From Gemmataceae bacterium (GTDB taxonomy: Bacteria; Planctomycetota; Planctomycetia; Gemmatales; Gemmataceae), in NCBI GenBank assembly GCA_028288765.1, contig JAQGHQ010000272.1, positions 1 through 64,000 on the forward strand: DNA of 64,000 bases, given 5' to 3'. Numbering within the stretch: position 1 is the stretch's first letter; every line of letters starts with the position of its first letter. The notes under the pieces are model-generated. The model saw only the letters and a list, made by a program, of their open reading frames with translations, was not told where the DNA came from and ran no database searches. Made by a program: the position numbers and the translations under genes. Below are positions 9,467 through 18,606 of this stretch, piece after piece.

Positions 9467-10936
9467 ATGGCGCGTTCGGCTCTTCCCTTCCCCCCGATAG
9501 CCGGGTCTGGACCGCGGGGCTCCCATTCCCTCGGCGCCCGGCGCGTTTTCGCACACCGGTCCGCCGCCGCCGGTGGCCCTTCGCGGCTCCACCTTTGCCG
9601 CCTCGCCGCCGTTGCGGCCTTGCTCGTCTGGGGGAGTACCGGGTGTCAGCGGAAGGCCGCGGAAGCCCCGCCGGCCCCGCCGCCCGTGATCCCGGTCAGC
9701 CACCCGGTCGAGCGCGCCGTGACGGACTTCGTCGACTACACGGGCCGGACGGACGCGGTCCAGTCGGTCAGTGTCCGGGCGCGGGTGACCGGCCAGCTCA
9801 TCCGCATGCCGTTCGAGGAGGGAGAGGATGTCAACGAGGGCGACCTCCTGTTCGAGATCGACCGCCGCCCCTACCAGGCACTGGTCGACCAGGCGCAGAG
9901 CCAGGTCGTGCTCGCCCAGGCCCAGCTCAAGCTCGCCAAGACCGTGTACGCCCGGGACACGTCCCTCGGCGCCTCCGCCGCCGTCAGCCAGCTCCAGATC
10001 GACCAGGACAGGGCCGCGGTCGAGGAAGCCGAGGCCCGGATCGGTGTCGCGCAGGCGGCCCTCGATAACGCCAGGCTCAACCTCGACTTTACCCTGGTCC
10101 GGGCGCCGCTGAACGGCCGGATCAGCCGGTACTATTACACCCGCGGCAACCTCGTCACCCAGGACCAGACCCTTCTGACCACGATCGTCTCGCTGGAGCC
10201 CATGTACGTCTACTTCGACATCGACGACCGGACCTTTCAGCGGATCGTGAGGGCGGCCGGCGGGGGGAAGAGCCGGCCCACGTTCCGGCGGCCGCCGGGG
10301 GTGGCCCTCCTGGCGGTCGCGGGGGCGGCGACCTGGCCGGCCGGGGTGTCGCCCGTCACCAAGTCGAACATGCCCGTCTTCATCGCCCTGGAGGGCGAGG
10401 ACGGCTACCCCCACCGCGGCACACTCAACTTCATCAACAACCAGATCAACCCGTCCACCGGCACGGTAGCCGCGCGGGCGGTGGTCGCGAACGCCCGCGG
10501 GCCGGGGGGGCTGTGGTCGCTCATCCCCGGGATGTTCGTCCGCGTCCGGCTCCCCCTCGGCGAGTCGCACACGGCGAGGCTAGTCGTCGACCGGGCGATC
10601 GGCTCCGACCAGGGGCTGAAGTTCGTATACGTGGTCGACGCCGAGAACAAGGTCCAGTACCGCCGGGTCACCACCGGGGCGTTACAGGAAGACGGGCTGC
10701 GGGTGATCGATGCGTTCGACCCGGCGACCGGGACGGGGCTGAAGCCGGACGACCGGGTCGTGGTCGGCGGGCTCCAACAGCTCCGCCCGCGGATGGAGAT
10801 CAAGCCGGACCAGACGGAGATGCCGACCCTCGCCGGTGGCGAGGACTCGTCTCGCCGCAAGCCTCAGCCGCCGGCCCCGGGCGAGAAGCCGGCAGGCGGT
10901 AAGGGGCCGGGGGGCAAGGCCGGGGGGAAGACGTGA
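9467..10936 (+). CDS. RND efflux periplasmic adaptor (membrane fusion protein)
   Basis: This 489-aa adaptor would link the inner-membrane RND pumps encoded next to it to an outer-membrane channel. It starts at ATG 9467, with AAGGA 7 bases before. A long basic N-terminus leads to a hydrophobic stretch ending in WGSTGCQRK, so it is probably a lipoprotein anchored through the Cys. The body shows the adaptor pattern: a lipoyl/barrel-sandwich half (VRARVTGQLIRMPFEEGEDV), a helical hairpin rich in Gln and Ala, the second half (LDFTLVRAPLNGRISRYYY), then beta-barrel and membrane-proximal domains. The C-terminus is a Lys/Gly/Pro-rich tail. No TolC-like gene is present in the window. Confidence 0.92.
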   Translation: MARSALPFPPIAGSGPRGSHSLGARRVFAHRSAAAGGPSRLHLCRLAAVAALLVWGSTGCQRKAAEAPPAPPPVIPVSHPVERAVTDFVDYTGRTDAVQSVSVRARVTGQLIRMPFEEGEDVNEGDLLFEIDRRPYQALVDQAQSQVVLAQAQLKLAKTVYARDTSLGASAAVSQLQIDQDRAAVEEAEARIGVAQAALDNARLNLDFTLVRAPLNGRISRYYYTRGNLVTQDQTLLTTIVSLEPMYVYFDIDDRTFQRIVRAAGGGKSRPTFRRPPGVALLAVAGAATWPAGVSPVTKSNMPVFIALEGEDGYPHRGTLNFINNQINPSTGTVAARAVVANARGPGGLWSLIPGMFVRVRLPLGESHTARLVVDRAIGSDQGLKFVYVVDAENKVQYRRVTTGALQEDGLRVIDAFDPATGTGLKPDDRVVVGGLQQLRPRMEIKPDQTEMPTLAGGEDSSRRKPQPPAPGEKPAGGKGPGGKAGGKT

Positions 10937-10959
10937 ATGGGGTCTCGGCAGGGGCACGA

Positions 10960-11092
10960 GTCTGTCGGGGCTCGGATAAGAGCCTGGGAGCGAAAAGCGT
11001 GGATGTCGGTGGGATGGACTTCGTTACCCGACAGACCCGAGACCCGACAGACCCGAGACCCGTTCCCCGCCCGAGCCCCGACAGACCCGAGA
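10960..11092. repeat. inverted and tandem repeat between adaptor and first pump
   Basis: GTCTGTCGGGGCTCGG at 10960-10975 is perfectly inverted at 11071-11086. Between and over the right arm, the 16-base unit CCCGACAGACCCGAGA occurs in tandem at 11027-11042 and 11043-11058 and again at 11077-11092. The structure fills most of the 196-base space inside the operon. Confidence 0.8.
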
Positions 11093-11132
11093 CCCGCCCC
11101 CGACTCAGGCAACGACCGAGGAGAAGCCTCCG

Positions 11133-14100
11133 GTGATTTCGCGGTTCTTTATCGACCGGCCGATCTTCGCGACCGTCCTCTCGGCCGTCGTCACCCTGAC
11201 CGGCACGCTCGCGCTCCTCGCCCTGCCGGTCGCGCAGTACCCCCGGATCACCCCGCCCGGAGTCGCGATCTCGATCAGCTACCCCGGGGCCAGTGCCCAG
11301 GAGGTGGCCGACGCGGTCGGGGCCCCGATCGAGCAGCAGGTGAACGGGGTCGAGGGCATGCTGTACATGTCCTCGCAGTCCGGGAACGACGGGTCGTACT
11401 CGCTCACCTGCACGTTCGACATCGGGACGGACCTGCGGACCGCCGTGGTGATGGTCCAGAACCGGGTGGCCCTCGCCATGCCGCAATTGCCCACGGCCGT
11501 CCAGCTCCAGGGGATCACGATCCGGAAGAAGACCCCGGACATGTTGATGATCGTCAACTTCGTCTCCCCGGACGGGCGGTACGACGACAAGTACCTGAGC
11601 AACTACGCCACCATCTTCGCCAAGGACGAACTGCTCCGGGTCGACGGGATCGCGGACATCACGATCCAGGGCCAGCGCGACTACAGCATGCGGGTCTGGG
11701 TCGACCCGCAGAAAATGGCCGCCCGGGGCGTCACCGCCGCCGACGTCGCGGCCGCCATCCGGACCCAGAACGTGGACGCCCCGGCCGGCCGGATCGGCCA
11801 GCCGCCGGCCGACGCGGGCCTCGCCCTCCAGCTCCCGGTCGACACGCTCGGCCGGCTCCGGACCACCGAGCAGTTCGGGGACATGATCGTCCAGACCGGC
11901 GGGCCGCCCCCGGTCCTCGCCCCGGACGGGGTCCCGGCGGGGGCGGGAAATACGACACGCCGCGCGCGCCCCCGCCGGGCCCCGGGGACCGGGGGCATCC
12001 CGGCGCCCACCAGCCCGACGACCCCGCCCGGCCTGTCGGCCGGGGCGACCGCCGCCATGCTCGCGCAAGGGGCCCAGTACTCCACGTCGACCTCCGCGAC
12101 CCTCGCCAGCGCGATCAGCGACGGGTCCCTCTCCGCGACGCTCGGGGTCACGACCACGGACACGTCCGCCGCCGTGGCGAGCACCGGCGGGCTGACCGGA
12201 AGCCTCACCGCGGTCCCGATGGGGGCGGCGGACGGCGGCGGCCCCGGCGGCTCGGCGGCCGGCCCCGGCCCGACGAGCGGGATCGTTCCCGCCGGCGGGA
12301 CGGTGGGCGGACTGGGCCTTGCCGGCGGGACCCTGGGGACCGGCATCCCCGCCCCGGCCGTCGGGTTCGTCCGGCTCCGGGACGTGGCCCGGCTGGAGGT
12401 CGGGGCCCAGAACTACAACACCATTTGCACCCTCGACGGCCGACCGTCCGTCGGCCTCGGGCTCTACCAGCTCCCGGGGACGAACGCCCTGGAAGTGGCC
12501 GACCGGGTGCGGGCGAAGATGGAGGAGCTGAAGACCGGGTTCCCGGACGGGGTCGACTACACCATCGCGTACGACACCACCCCGTACATCCGGGACTCGG
12601 TGAACGACGTGGTCCGGACCCTCGTCGAGGCGGTCGGGCTCGTGTCGATCGTGGTCCTCGTCTTCCTCCAGAGCTGGCGGGCGGCCATCATCCCCCTGCT
12701 CGCCGTCCCGGTCGCGGTCCTCGGCACGTTCGCGGCGATGGCCGTGGTCGGGTTCAGCCTGAACAACATCTCGCTGTTCGGGCTCGTGCTGGCGATCGGG
12801 ATCGTGGTCGACGACGCGATCGTGGTGGTCGAGAACGTCGAGCGGTGGCTCGACCGCGGGCTCGACCCGAAGGAGGCGACCCGCCGGGCGATGGACGAGG
12901 TGACCGGGCCGATCGTCGCGGTCGCCCTGGTCCTCTGCGCGGTGTTCGTCCCCTGCGCCTTCATCACCGGGATCACCGGCCAGTTCTTCCGCCAGTTCGC
13001 CGTCACCATCGCCGTCTCCACCGTCATCTCGACGGTCAACTCGCTCACCTTCAGCCCGGCCGTGGCCGCCATCCTGCTCAAACCCCGGGGCGCCCGCCGG
13101 GACCCGATCGCCTGGGTCCTCGACGTCTCCCTCGGGTGGTTCTTCTGGCTGTTCAACAAGTCGTTCCTGGCGGGGACCGCCGTGTACGCCTGGTCGGTCG
13201 GCCGGCTGATGCGGCTCGCGCTCCTCGTCCTGGTCGTGTACGCCGGCCTGCTCGGCCTCACCGTGTGGACCTTCGGCCAGGCCCCGAAGGGGTTCATCCC
13301 CCAGCAGGACCAGGGCCGGCTGATCGTCAACATCCAGCTGCCGGACGCGGCCGCGCTCGACCGGACGCACGAGTCGGTCCTCCGGATCGAGCGGATCGCC
13401 CGGGAAACCCCGGGGGTGGCCCACACCGTCACCAACTCCGGGATGTCGTTCCTGTTGCAGGCGAACAGCCCGAACTTCGCCTCGATGTTCGTGGTCCTGA
13501 AGCCGTTTTCCGAGCGCCAGAGCCCGGACCTCAAGGACACCGCGATCATGGCCAAGATGCGGAAGCGGTGGGCCGCGGAGGTGACGGACGCGGTGGTCAC
13601 CGTGTACGGGGCGGCCCCGGTCCCGGGGCTCGGGTCGGCCGGCGGGTTCAAGTTCCTGGTCGAGGACCGCGGCGGCCTCGGGGTCCGGTCGCTCGAAAAG
13701 CAGATGGACAACCTGGTCGACAAGTTCAAGAAGCTGCCCTACCTGTCCGACGCCCGGACCCAGTTCCGGTCCCGGATCCCGCAGTACTACGCGGACGTCG
13801 ACCGGACCAAGGCCGCCGCCCTGGGGGTGTCGCTCGACGACGTGAACCAGACGCTCAACATGAACCTCGGGTCGCTCTACGTGACCAGTTACAGCGACTT
13901 CGGCCGGCACTGGCAGGTCACCGTCCAGGCCGAGGGGGAGTTCCGCAACCGGCCCGAGCAGATCCGCCTGTTCGAGGTCCGGAGCAAGACCGGGGAGATG
14001 GTCCCGCTCGGCACCCTGGTCCACGTCCGCGAGGTCGGCGGCCCGATCTCGGTCACCCGGTACAACCTGTACACGGCGGCGGCGGTCAACGGCAACGTCC

Positions 14101-14954
14101 TCCCCGGGGCGAGCGACGGGGACGCGATCGCGGCCATCAACCGCGTCGCCGACGACACCCTCCCGCTGTCCATGCGGATCGAGTGGACGGAGCTGATGTT
14201 CCTGCAGATCAAGGCCGGGAACACGGCGATCTACGTGTTCGTCCTCTCGGTCATCGCCGTCTTCCTGGCCCTGGCGGCGCTGTACGAGAGCTGGACGCTG
14301 CCGCTGGCGGTCATCCTGGTCGTGCCCCTGTGCCTGCTGTGCTCGGTCGCCGGGGTGTTGTTCACCAACCGGGACGTGAACATCTTCGTGCAGATCGGGC
14401 TGGTGGTCCTGGTCGGGCTGGCGTGCAAGAACGCGATCCTCATCGTCGAGTTCGCCAAGCACCTGCACGACCAGGGCCGGTCGTGCTACGAGGCGACGAA
14501 GGAGGCCAGCCGGCTGCGGCTCCGGCCGATCCTGATGACCTCGTTCGCGTTCATCTTCGGGGTCCTCCCCCTGGTCGCCGCGACCGGGGCCGGGGCGGAG
14601 ATGCGGCGGTCGCTGGGGACGGCCGTGTTCAGCGGGATGCTCGGGGTGACGCTGTTCGGCATCTTCCTCACCCCGGTCTTCTTCTTCGTCATCCAGGGGA
14701 TGAGCGAGAGCCGCCTGTTCCAGTCGGTCCGGGTCCGGGCGGTGCTCTCGTATTGCACCGGAAGCGCCCTCGGCGCGGCGGTCGGCTTCCTGCTGGCGAA
14801 GGTGGGGGTGGGCGTTCTACCCTGGGGCCCGGTGGTCGGGGCCGGGGCCGGGCTGATCGTCATCCGGGGCGGCCGGGCGGTCGGCGCCCGGATGCGGGCC
14901 CGGCCGGCGGCCGCGCCCGGACCGAACTTTCCTGCCGGAGAACCGAGACCGTGA
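11133..14954 (+). CDS. RND efflux permease, HAE1/AcrB type (pump A) with long periplasmic insertion
   Basis: This 1273-aa inner-membrane proton-driven exporter is AcrB-like, starting FFIDRPIFATV. It begins at GTG 11133 with GAGGAG 9 bases upstream. The proton-relay aspartates are in LAIGIVVDDAIVVVENVE, and the TM10 lysine is in GLACKNAILIVEFAK. It is longer than the usual 1030-1050 aa for two reasons. An insertion of about 150 residues rich in Gly, Ala, Pro and Thr lies at about 257-410, just before the conserved RLRDVARLEVG strand. A C-terminal extension of about 85 residues after the last core helix has two further hydrophobic segments. Its stop overlaps the GTG of pump B (GTGA). Substrates are unknown. 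Confidence 0.93.
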   Translation: MISRFFIDRPIFATVLSAVVTLTGTLALLALPVAQYPRITPPGVAISISYPGASAQEVADAVGAPIEQQVNGVEGMLYMSSQSGNDGSYSLTCTFDIGTDLRTAVVMVQNRVALAMPQLPTAVQLQGITIRKKTPDMLMIVNFVSPDGRYDDKYLSNYATIFAKDELLRVDGIADITIQGQRDYSMRVWVDPQKMAARGVTAADVAAAIRTQNVDAPAGRIGQPPADAGLALQLPVDTLGRLRTTEQFGDMIVQTGGPPPVLAPDGVPAGAGNTTRRARPRRAPGTGGIPAPTSPTTPPGLSAGATAAMLAQGAQYSTSTSATLASAISDGSLSATLGVTTTDTSAAVASTGGLTGSLTAVPMGAADGGGPGGSAAGPGPTSGIVPAGGTVGGLGLAGGTLGTGIPAPAVGFVRLRDVARLEVGAQNYNTICTLDGRPSVGLGLYQLPGTNALEVADRVRAKMEELKTGFPDGVDYTIAYDTTPYIRDSVNDVVRTLVEAVGLVSIVVLVFLQSWRAAIIPLLAVPVAVLGTFAAMAVVGFSLNNISLFGLVLAIGIVVDDAIVVVENVERWLDRGLDPKEATRRAMDEVTGPIVAVALVLCAVFVPCAFITGITGQFFRQFAVTIAVSTVISTVNSLTFSPAVAAILLKPRGARRDPIAWVLDVSLGWFFWLFNKSFLAGTAVYAWSVGRLMRLALLVLVVYAGLLGLTVWTFGQAPKGFIPQQDQGRLIVNIQLPDAAALDRTHESVLRIERIARETPGVAHTVTNSGMSFLLQANSPNFASMFVVLKPFSERQSPDLKDTAIMAKMRKRWAAEVTDAVVTVYGAAPVPGLGSAGGFKFLVEDRGGLGVRSLEKQMDNLVDKFKKLPYLSDARTQFRSRIPQYYADVDRTKAAALGVSLDDVNQTLNMNLGSLYVTSYSDFGRHWQVTVQAEGEFRNRPEQIRLFEVRSKTGEMVPLGTLVHVREVGGPISVTRYNLYTAAAVNGNVLPGASDGDAIAAINRVADDTLPLSMRIEWTELMFLQIKAGNTAIYVFVLSVIAVFLALAALYESWTLPLAVILVVPLCLLCSVAGVLFTNRDVNIFVQIGLVVLVGLACKNAILIVEFAKHLHDQGRSCYEATKEASRLRLRPILMTSFAFIFGVLPLVAATGAGAEMRRSLGTAVFSGMLGVTLFGIFLTPVFFFVIQGMSESRLFQSVRVRAVLSYCTGSALGAAVGFLLAKVGVGVLPWGPVVGAGAGLIVIRGGRAVGARMRARPAAAPGPNFPAGEPRP

Positions 14955-17900
14955 TCGCACGCTTCTTCGTCGACCGCCCGATCTTCGCGACCGTGATCTC
15001 GCTGGTCATCATGCTGGCGGGCGGGGTGGCGGTCTTCACCCTCCCGGTCGCGCAGTACCCGGACGTGACCCCGCCGACCGTGCAGGTGACCGCCTTCTAC
15101 CCGGGGGCGAACGCCACCACCGTCCGCGACACGGTGGCCGCCCCGATCGAGGAGCAGGTGAGCGGGGTCGAGGGCATGATGTACATGTCCTCCCGGTGTA
15201 CCAACGACGGGACGTACACCCTCACGGTCACGTTCAAGCTCGGGACCGACTCGGACATGGCCCAGGTGCTGGTCCAGAACCGGGTCTCGCTCGCCCTCCC
15301 GGTCATCCCGCCGCTCGTCCAGAACGAGGGGATCACCGTCAAAAAGCAGTCCCCGAACACGCTGATGATCGTCAACCTCGTCTCGCCCGACGGCCGGTAC
15401 GACGACTTGTTCCTGAGCAACTACGCGACGATCGACGTGCGGGACGAGATCGGCCGGCTCCCGGGGGTGGCCGGGGTGTCGTACCTCGGCCAGCGGGACT
15501 ACAGCCTGCGGGCCTGGCTCGACCCGGACCGGCTGGCGGCGCTGAACCTCAGCGCGATGGACGTGGTCGCCGCGATCGCCCAGCAGAACGTCCAGATCGC
15601 GGCCGGGCAGATCGGCCAGCGACCCGTCCCCAAGGGGCAGCAGTTCCAGCTCACCGTCACCGCCCTCGGCCGGCTCTCCGACCCGGACCAGTTCGCCGAC
15701 ATCATCATCAAGGGGTCGCAGGACGGGCAGCCGGCGGCGGGCACGGGAACGGGTGGCGGGACCGGCACGACCGACCCGGCCGCCGCCGGGCCGGCGACCG
15801 GGATCGTCCGGCTCCGCGACGTGGTGACCAAGACCGCCGACGGCCGGCCCCGCGTCGAGCTGGGGTCGCAGCAGTACGACCAGTCCTGCACGCTCAACGG
15901 CAAGCCGTCGGTCGCCCTGTGCGTCTACCAGCTCCCCGGGTCGAACGCCCTGGACGTCGCCGACCGGGTGTACGCGAAGATGCGGGAGCTGAAGACCCGG
16001 TTCCCCGACGGGCTCTCGTACAAGATCGTCTACGACACGACGCCGTTCATCCGGGAGTCGGTGAGCGAGGTCTTCTCGACCCTCCGGGACGCGGTCATCC
16101 TGGTCGCGATCGTCGTCCTCCTGTTCCTCCAGGACTGGCGGGCGATGATCCTGCCGATGATCGACGTCCCGGTCTCCCTGATCGGCACGTTCGCGGTGAT
16201 GTCGATGATGGGGTTCACCCTGAACAGCCTGACGCTGTTCGGGCTGGTCCTGGCGATCGGGATCGTGGTCGACGACGCGATCGTCGTGCTGGAGAACATC
16301 GAGCGGCAGATGGCGACCGGGCTGGACGCCCGGACGGCAACGATCAAGGCGATGGAGGAGATCACCGGCCCGGTCCTGGCCATCACCCTGGTGCTCAGCG
16401 CGGTGTTCGTCCCGTGCTGCTTCCTCGGCGGGATCACCGGCCAGTTCTTCCGCCAGTTCGCGGTCACGATCGCGGTCTCGACCATCATCTCGGCGGTCAA
16501 CGCCCTGACCATGACCCCCTCCCGGGCGGTGCTGATCTTCAAGGCCGACGAGAAGAAGGCGGGCGGGCACGCCGGCCACGCCCACCGCCGGGAAGCCCTC
16601 CCGTGGTGGATCTTCGCGGTGCTCGGCGGGGTGCTGACCTACGAGCTCGGTCCGGCGCTCCTGGCCGGGCATTTCGGGATCCCGGCCCCCGCCGGCGACG
16701 AGGACGCGCGGACGACCGACTGGCTGACCTGGGCCCTGCAGGTCGCCTGGTACGCCCCCCCGGGCGTCGTGGCGGGCGGGCTGGTCGGGCGGGTCGTCAT
16801 CCGGCCGGTGAACGCCGCCCTCGGGTGGTTCTTCCGCCTCTTCAACAGCGGCTTCGACCGGCTGACCGGCGTCTACGGGGCGGCGGTCGGCCGGACCCTG
16901 CGGCTGAGCGCGATCGTCCTGCTGGCCTACGGCGGGCTGCTGGTGATGACGTACTGGGAGTTCCAGCGGACGCCGACCGGGTTCATCCCGCAACAGGACA
17001 AGGGCTACCTGATCCTCAACGTCCAGCTCCCGGACTCCGCCTCGGTCGAGCGGACCGAGGCGGTCATGGCCGGGATCGAGCGGCTGACCCGCGCGACCCC
17101 CGGGGTCAGGGACACGCTCGGGATCTCCGGCCGGTCCCTGATCCTCAACGCCAACGCGCCCAACCTCGGCTCGATGTACGTGATGCTCGACCCGTTCGAG
17201 ACCCGCCGCGGCCCCGGCCTGGGGGCCGACGCGATCGCCGCGGCGATCCAGGCCCGGTGCCGGCGGGAGGTGGGCGAGGCGGTGGTGACCGCCTTCGGCG
17301 CCCCGCCCGTCGACGGGCTCGGCACCACGGGGGGGGTCAACCTGATCGTCGAGGCCCGGGGGAACACCGACCTCGCGCAGCTCGAACGGGTGAGCGGCCG
17401 GATCGTGAGCCGGGGGAACGAAACGCCCGGGCTGGAGGGGCTGTTCACGAGCGCCGGGGCGAACACCCCGTGGCTCTTCCTGGAGATCGACCGGAGCAAG
17501 TGCCGCGCGTACGGGGTGCCGGTGAGCGAAATCTTCAACACCCTCCAGGTCTACCTCGGGGCGTACTACGTGAACAACTTCAACGAGTTCGGCCGGACCT
17601 GGCAGGTGAACGTCCAGGCCGACCCGCGGTTCCGCAGCCACGCCCCCGACATCCTCCAGCTCCAGGTCAAAAACGCGCAAGGGCAGATGGTCCGGCTCGG
17701 CACGGTGATGGACGTCCGCGACACCGGCGGGCCGGTCCTGGTGATGCGGTACAACATGTACTCCGCCGCGGCGGTCACCGGCGGCCCGGCCCCGGGCACG
17801 GGCTCGGCCCAGGGGATCGAGCTGATGGAGGACATCGCCCGGCAGGAGCTGCCGCGGGGGATGCAGTACGAATGGACGGAGCTGGCCTACCTCCAGAACC

Positions 17901-18556
17901 AGGCCGGCAACTCGGCGATGTACTTTTTCGCGCTGGCGGTGGTGTTCGTGTTCCTGGTCCTGGCCGCCCAGTACGAGAGCTGGAAGCTGCCGCTGGCCGT
18001 GATCCTGGTCGTGCCGATGTGCCTGCTCTGCTCGATCGTCGGGGTCCGGTGGGCCGGGATCGAGGTCACGGTGTTCACCCAGATCGGGTTCGTGGTCCTG
18101 GTCGGGCTCGCCTGCAAGAACGCCATCCTGATCGTCGAGTTCGCCAAGCAGCAGCAGGAGGCCGGGGTCCCGCTCCGGGAGGCGACCCTGACGGCGACCC
18201 GGCTCCGCCTCCGGCCGATCGTGATGACCTCGTTCGCGTTCATCTTCGGCGTCGTCCCCCTGGTGTACGCCCAGGGGGCCGGGGCGGAGATGCGGCGGTC
18301 GCTGGGCCTGGCCGTGTTCGGCGGGATGCTCGGGGTGACCGCGTTCGGCATCTTCCTCACCCCGGTGTTCTACTACGTCATCCAGTGGTTCGCCCCGGCG
18401 GGTCCGCCCCGCGTGCCGCCCGGCCACGCGGCCCCGACCAAAAGCCTCGACACGACCACCCGGGCCGAGGTTCCCTTTGAGAATGGACAGCCCGCCGGTA
18501 GTGTGAACGAGAAGGGGAAGGTGGGGGTGGCGGGATCACCCGCGCCCGCCGGGTGA
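14951..18556 (+). CDS. RND efflux permease, HAE1/AcrB type (pump B) with extra hydrophobic insertion
   Basis: A second AcrB-like permease of 1201 aa, starting at GTG 14951 and overlapping the pump A stop by four bases. It keeps FFVDRPIFATV, LAIGIVVDDAIVVLENIE and GLACKNAILIVEFAK. The insertion found in pump A is only about 30 residues here. Between core TM6 and TM7 (about residues 535-625) there is an added segment that starts His- and Lys-rich and contains two hydrophobic stretches (LPWWIFAVLGGVLTYELGP and YAPPGVVAGGLVGRV). In AcrB this place is a short cytoplasmic link. Two different permeases with one adaptor suggest a heteromeric pump, as in MdtBC, though the extra segments make this uncertain. 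Confidence 0.93.
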   Translation: MIARFFVDRPIFATVISLVIMLAGGVAVFTLPVAQYPDVTPPTVQVTAFYPGANATTVRDTVAAPIEEQVSGVEGMMYMSSRCTNDGTYTLTVTFKLGTDSDMAQVLVQNRVSLALPVIPPLVQNEGITVKKQSPNTLMIVNLVSPDGRYDDLFLSNYATIDVRDEIGRLPGVAGVSYLGQRDYSLRAWLDPDRLAALNLSAMDVVAAIAQQNVQIAAGQIGQRPVPKGQQFQLTVTALGRLSDPDQFADIIIKGSQDGQPAAGTGTGGGTGTTDPAAAGPATGIVRLRDVVTKTADGRPRVELGSQQYDQSCTLNGKPSVALCVYQLPGSNALDVADRVYAKMRELKTRFPDGLSYKIVYDTTPFIRESVSEVFSTLRDAVILVAIVVLLFLQDWRAMILPMIDVPVSLIGTFAVMSMMGFTLNSLTLFGLVLAIGIVVDDAIVVLENIERQMATGLDARTATIKAMEEITGPVLAITLVLSAVFVPCCFLGGITGQFFRQFAVTIAVSTIISAVNALTMTPSRAVLIFKADEKKAGGHAGHAHRREALPWWIFAVLGGVLTYELGPALLAGHFGIPAPAGDEDARTTDWLTWALQVAWYAPPGVVAGGLVGRVVIRPVNAALGWFFRLFNSGFDRLTGVYGAAVGRTLRLSAIVLLAYGGLLVMTYWEFQRTPTGFIPQQDKGYLILNVQLPDSASVERTEAVMAGIERLTRATPGVRDTLGISGRSLILNANAPNLGSMYVMLDPFETRRGPGLGADAIAAAIQARCRREVGEAVVTAFGAPPVDGLGTTGGVNLIVEARGNTDLAQLERVSGRIVSRGNETPGLEGLFTSAGANTPWLFLEIDRSKCRAYGVPVSEIFNTLQVYLGAYYVNNFNEFGRTWQVNVQADPRFRSHAPDILQLQVKNAQGQMVRLGTVMDVRDTGGPVLVMRYNMYSAAAVTGGPAPGTGSAQGIELMEDIARQELPRGMQYEWTELAYLQNQAGNSAMYFFALAVVFVFLVLAAQYESWKLPLAVILVVPMCLLCSIVGVRWAGIEVTVFTQIGFVVLVGLACKNAILIVEFAKQQQEAGVPLREATLTATRLRLRPIVMTSFAFIFGVVPLVYAQGAGAEMRRSLGLAVFGGMLGVTAFGIFLTPVFYYVIQWFAPAGPPRVPPGHAAPTKSLDTTTRAEVPFENGQPAGSVNEKGKVGVAGSPAPAG

Positions 18557-18606
18557 GAGCCGTTCGTCCCTCGTCGCCCGCGTCACCCCGCACAGGACTC
18601 CCGACC

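Noticed and set aside
10937-14950. Extension of the pump B frame back to 10937
   Set aside because: The frame is open by chance through pump A. Pump B homology begins at GTG 14951.
10800-18427. Very long minus-strand open frames over the RND pumps (10800-14468 and 14486-18427)
   Set aside because: These are shadows caused by high GC at third codon positions. The plus strand encodes unmistakable RND permeases.
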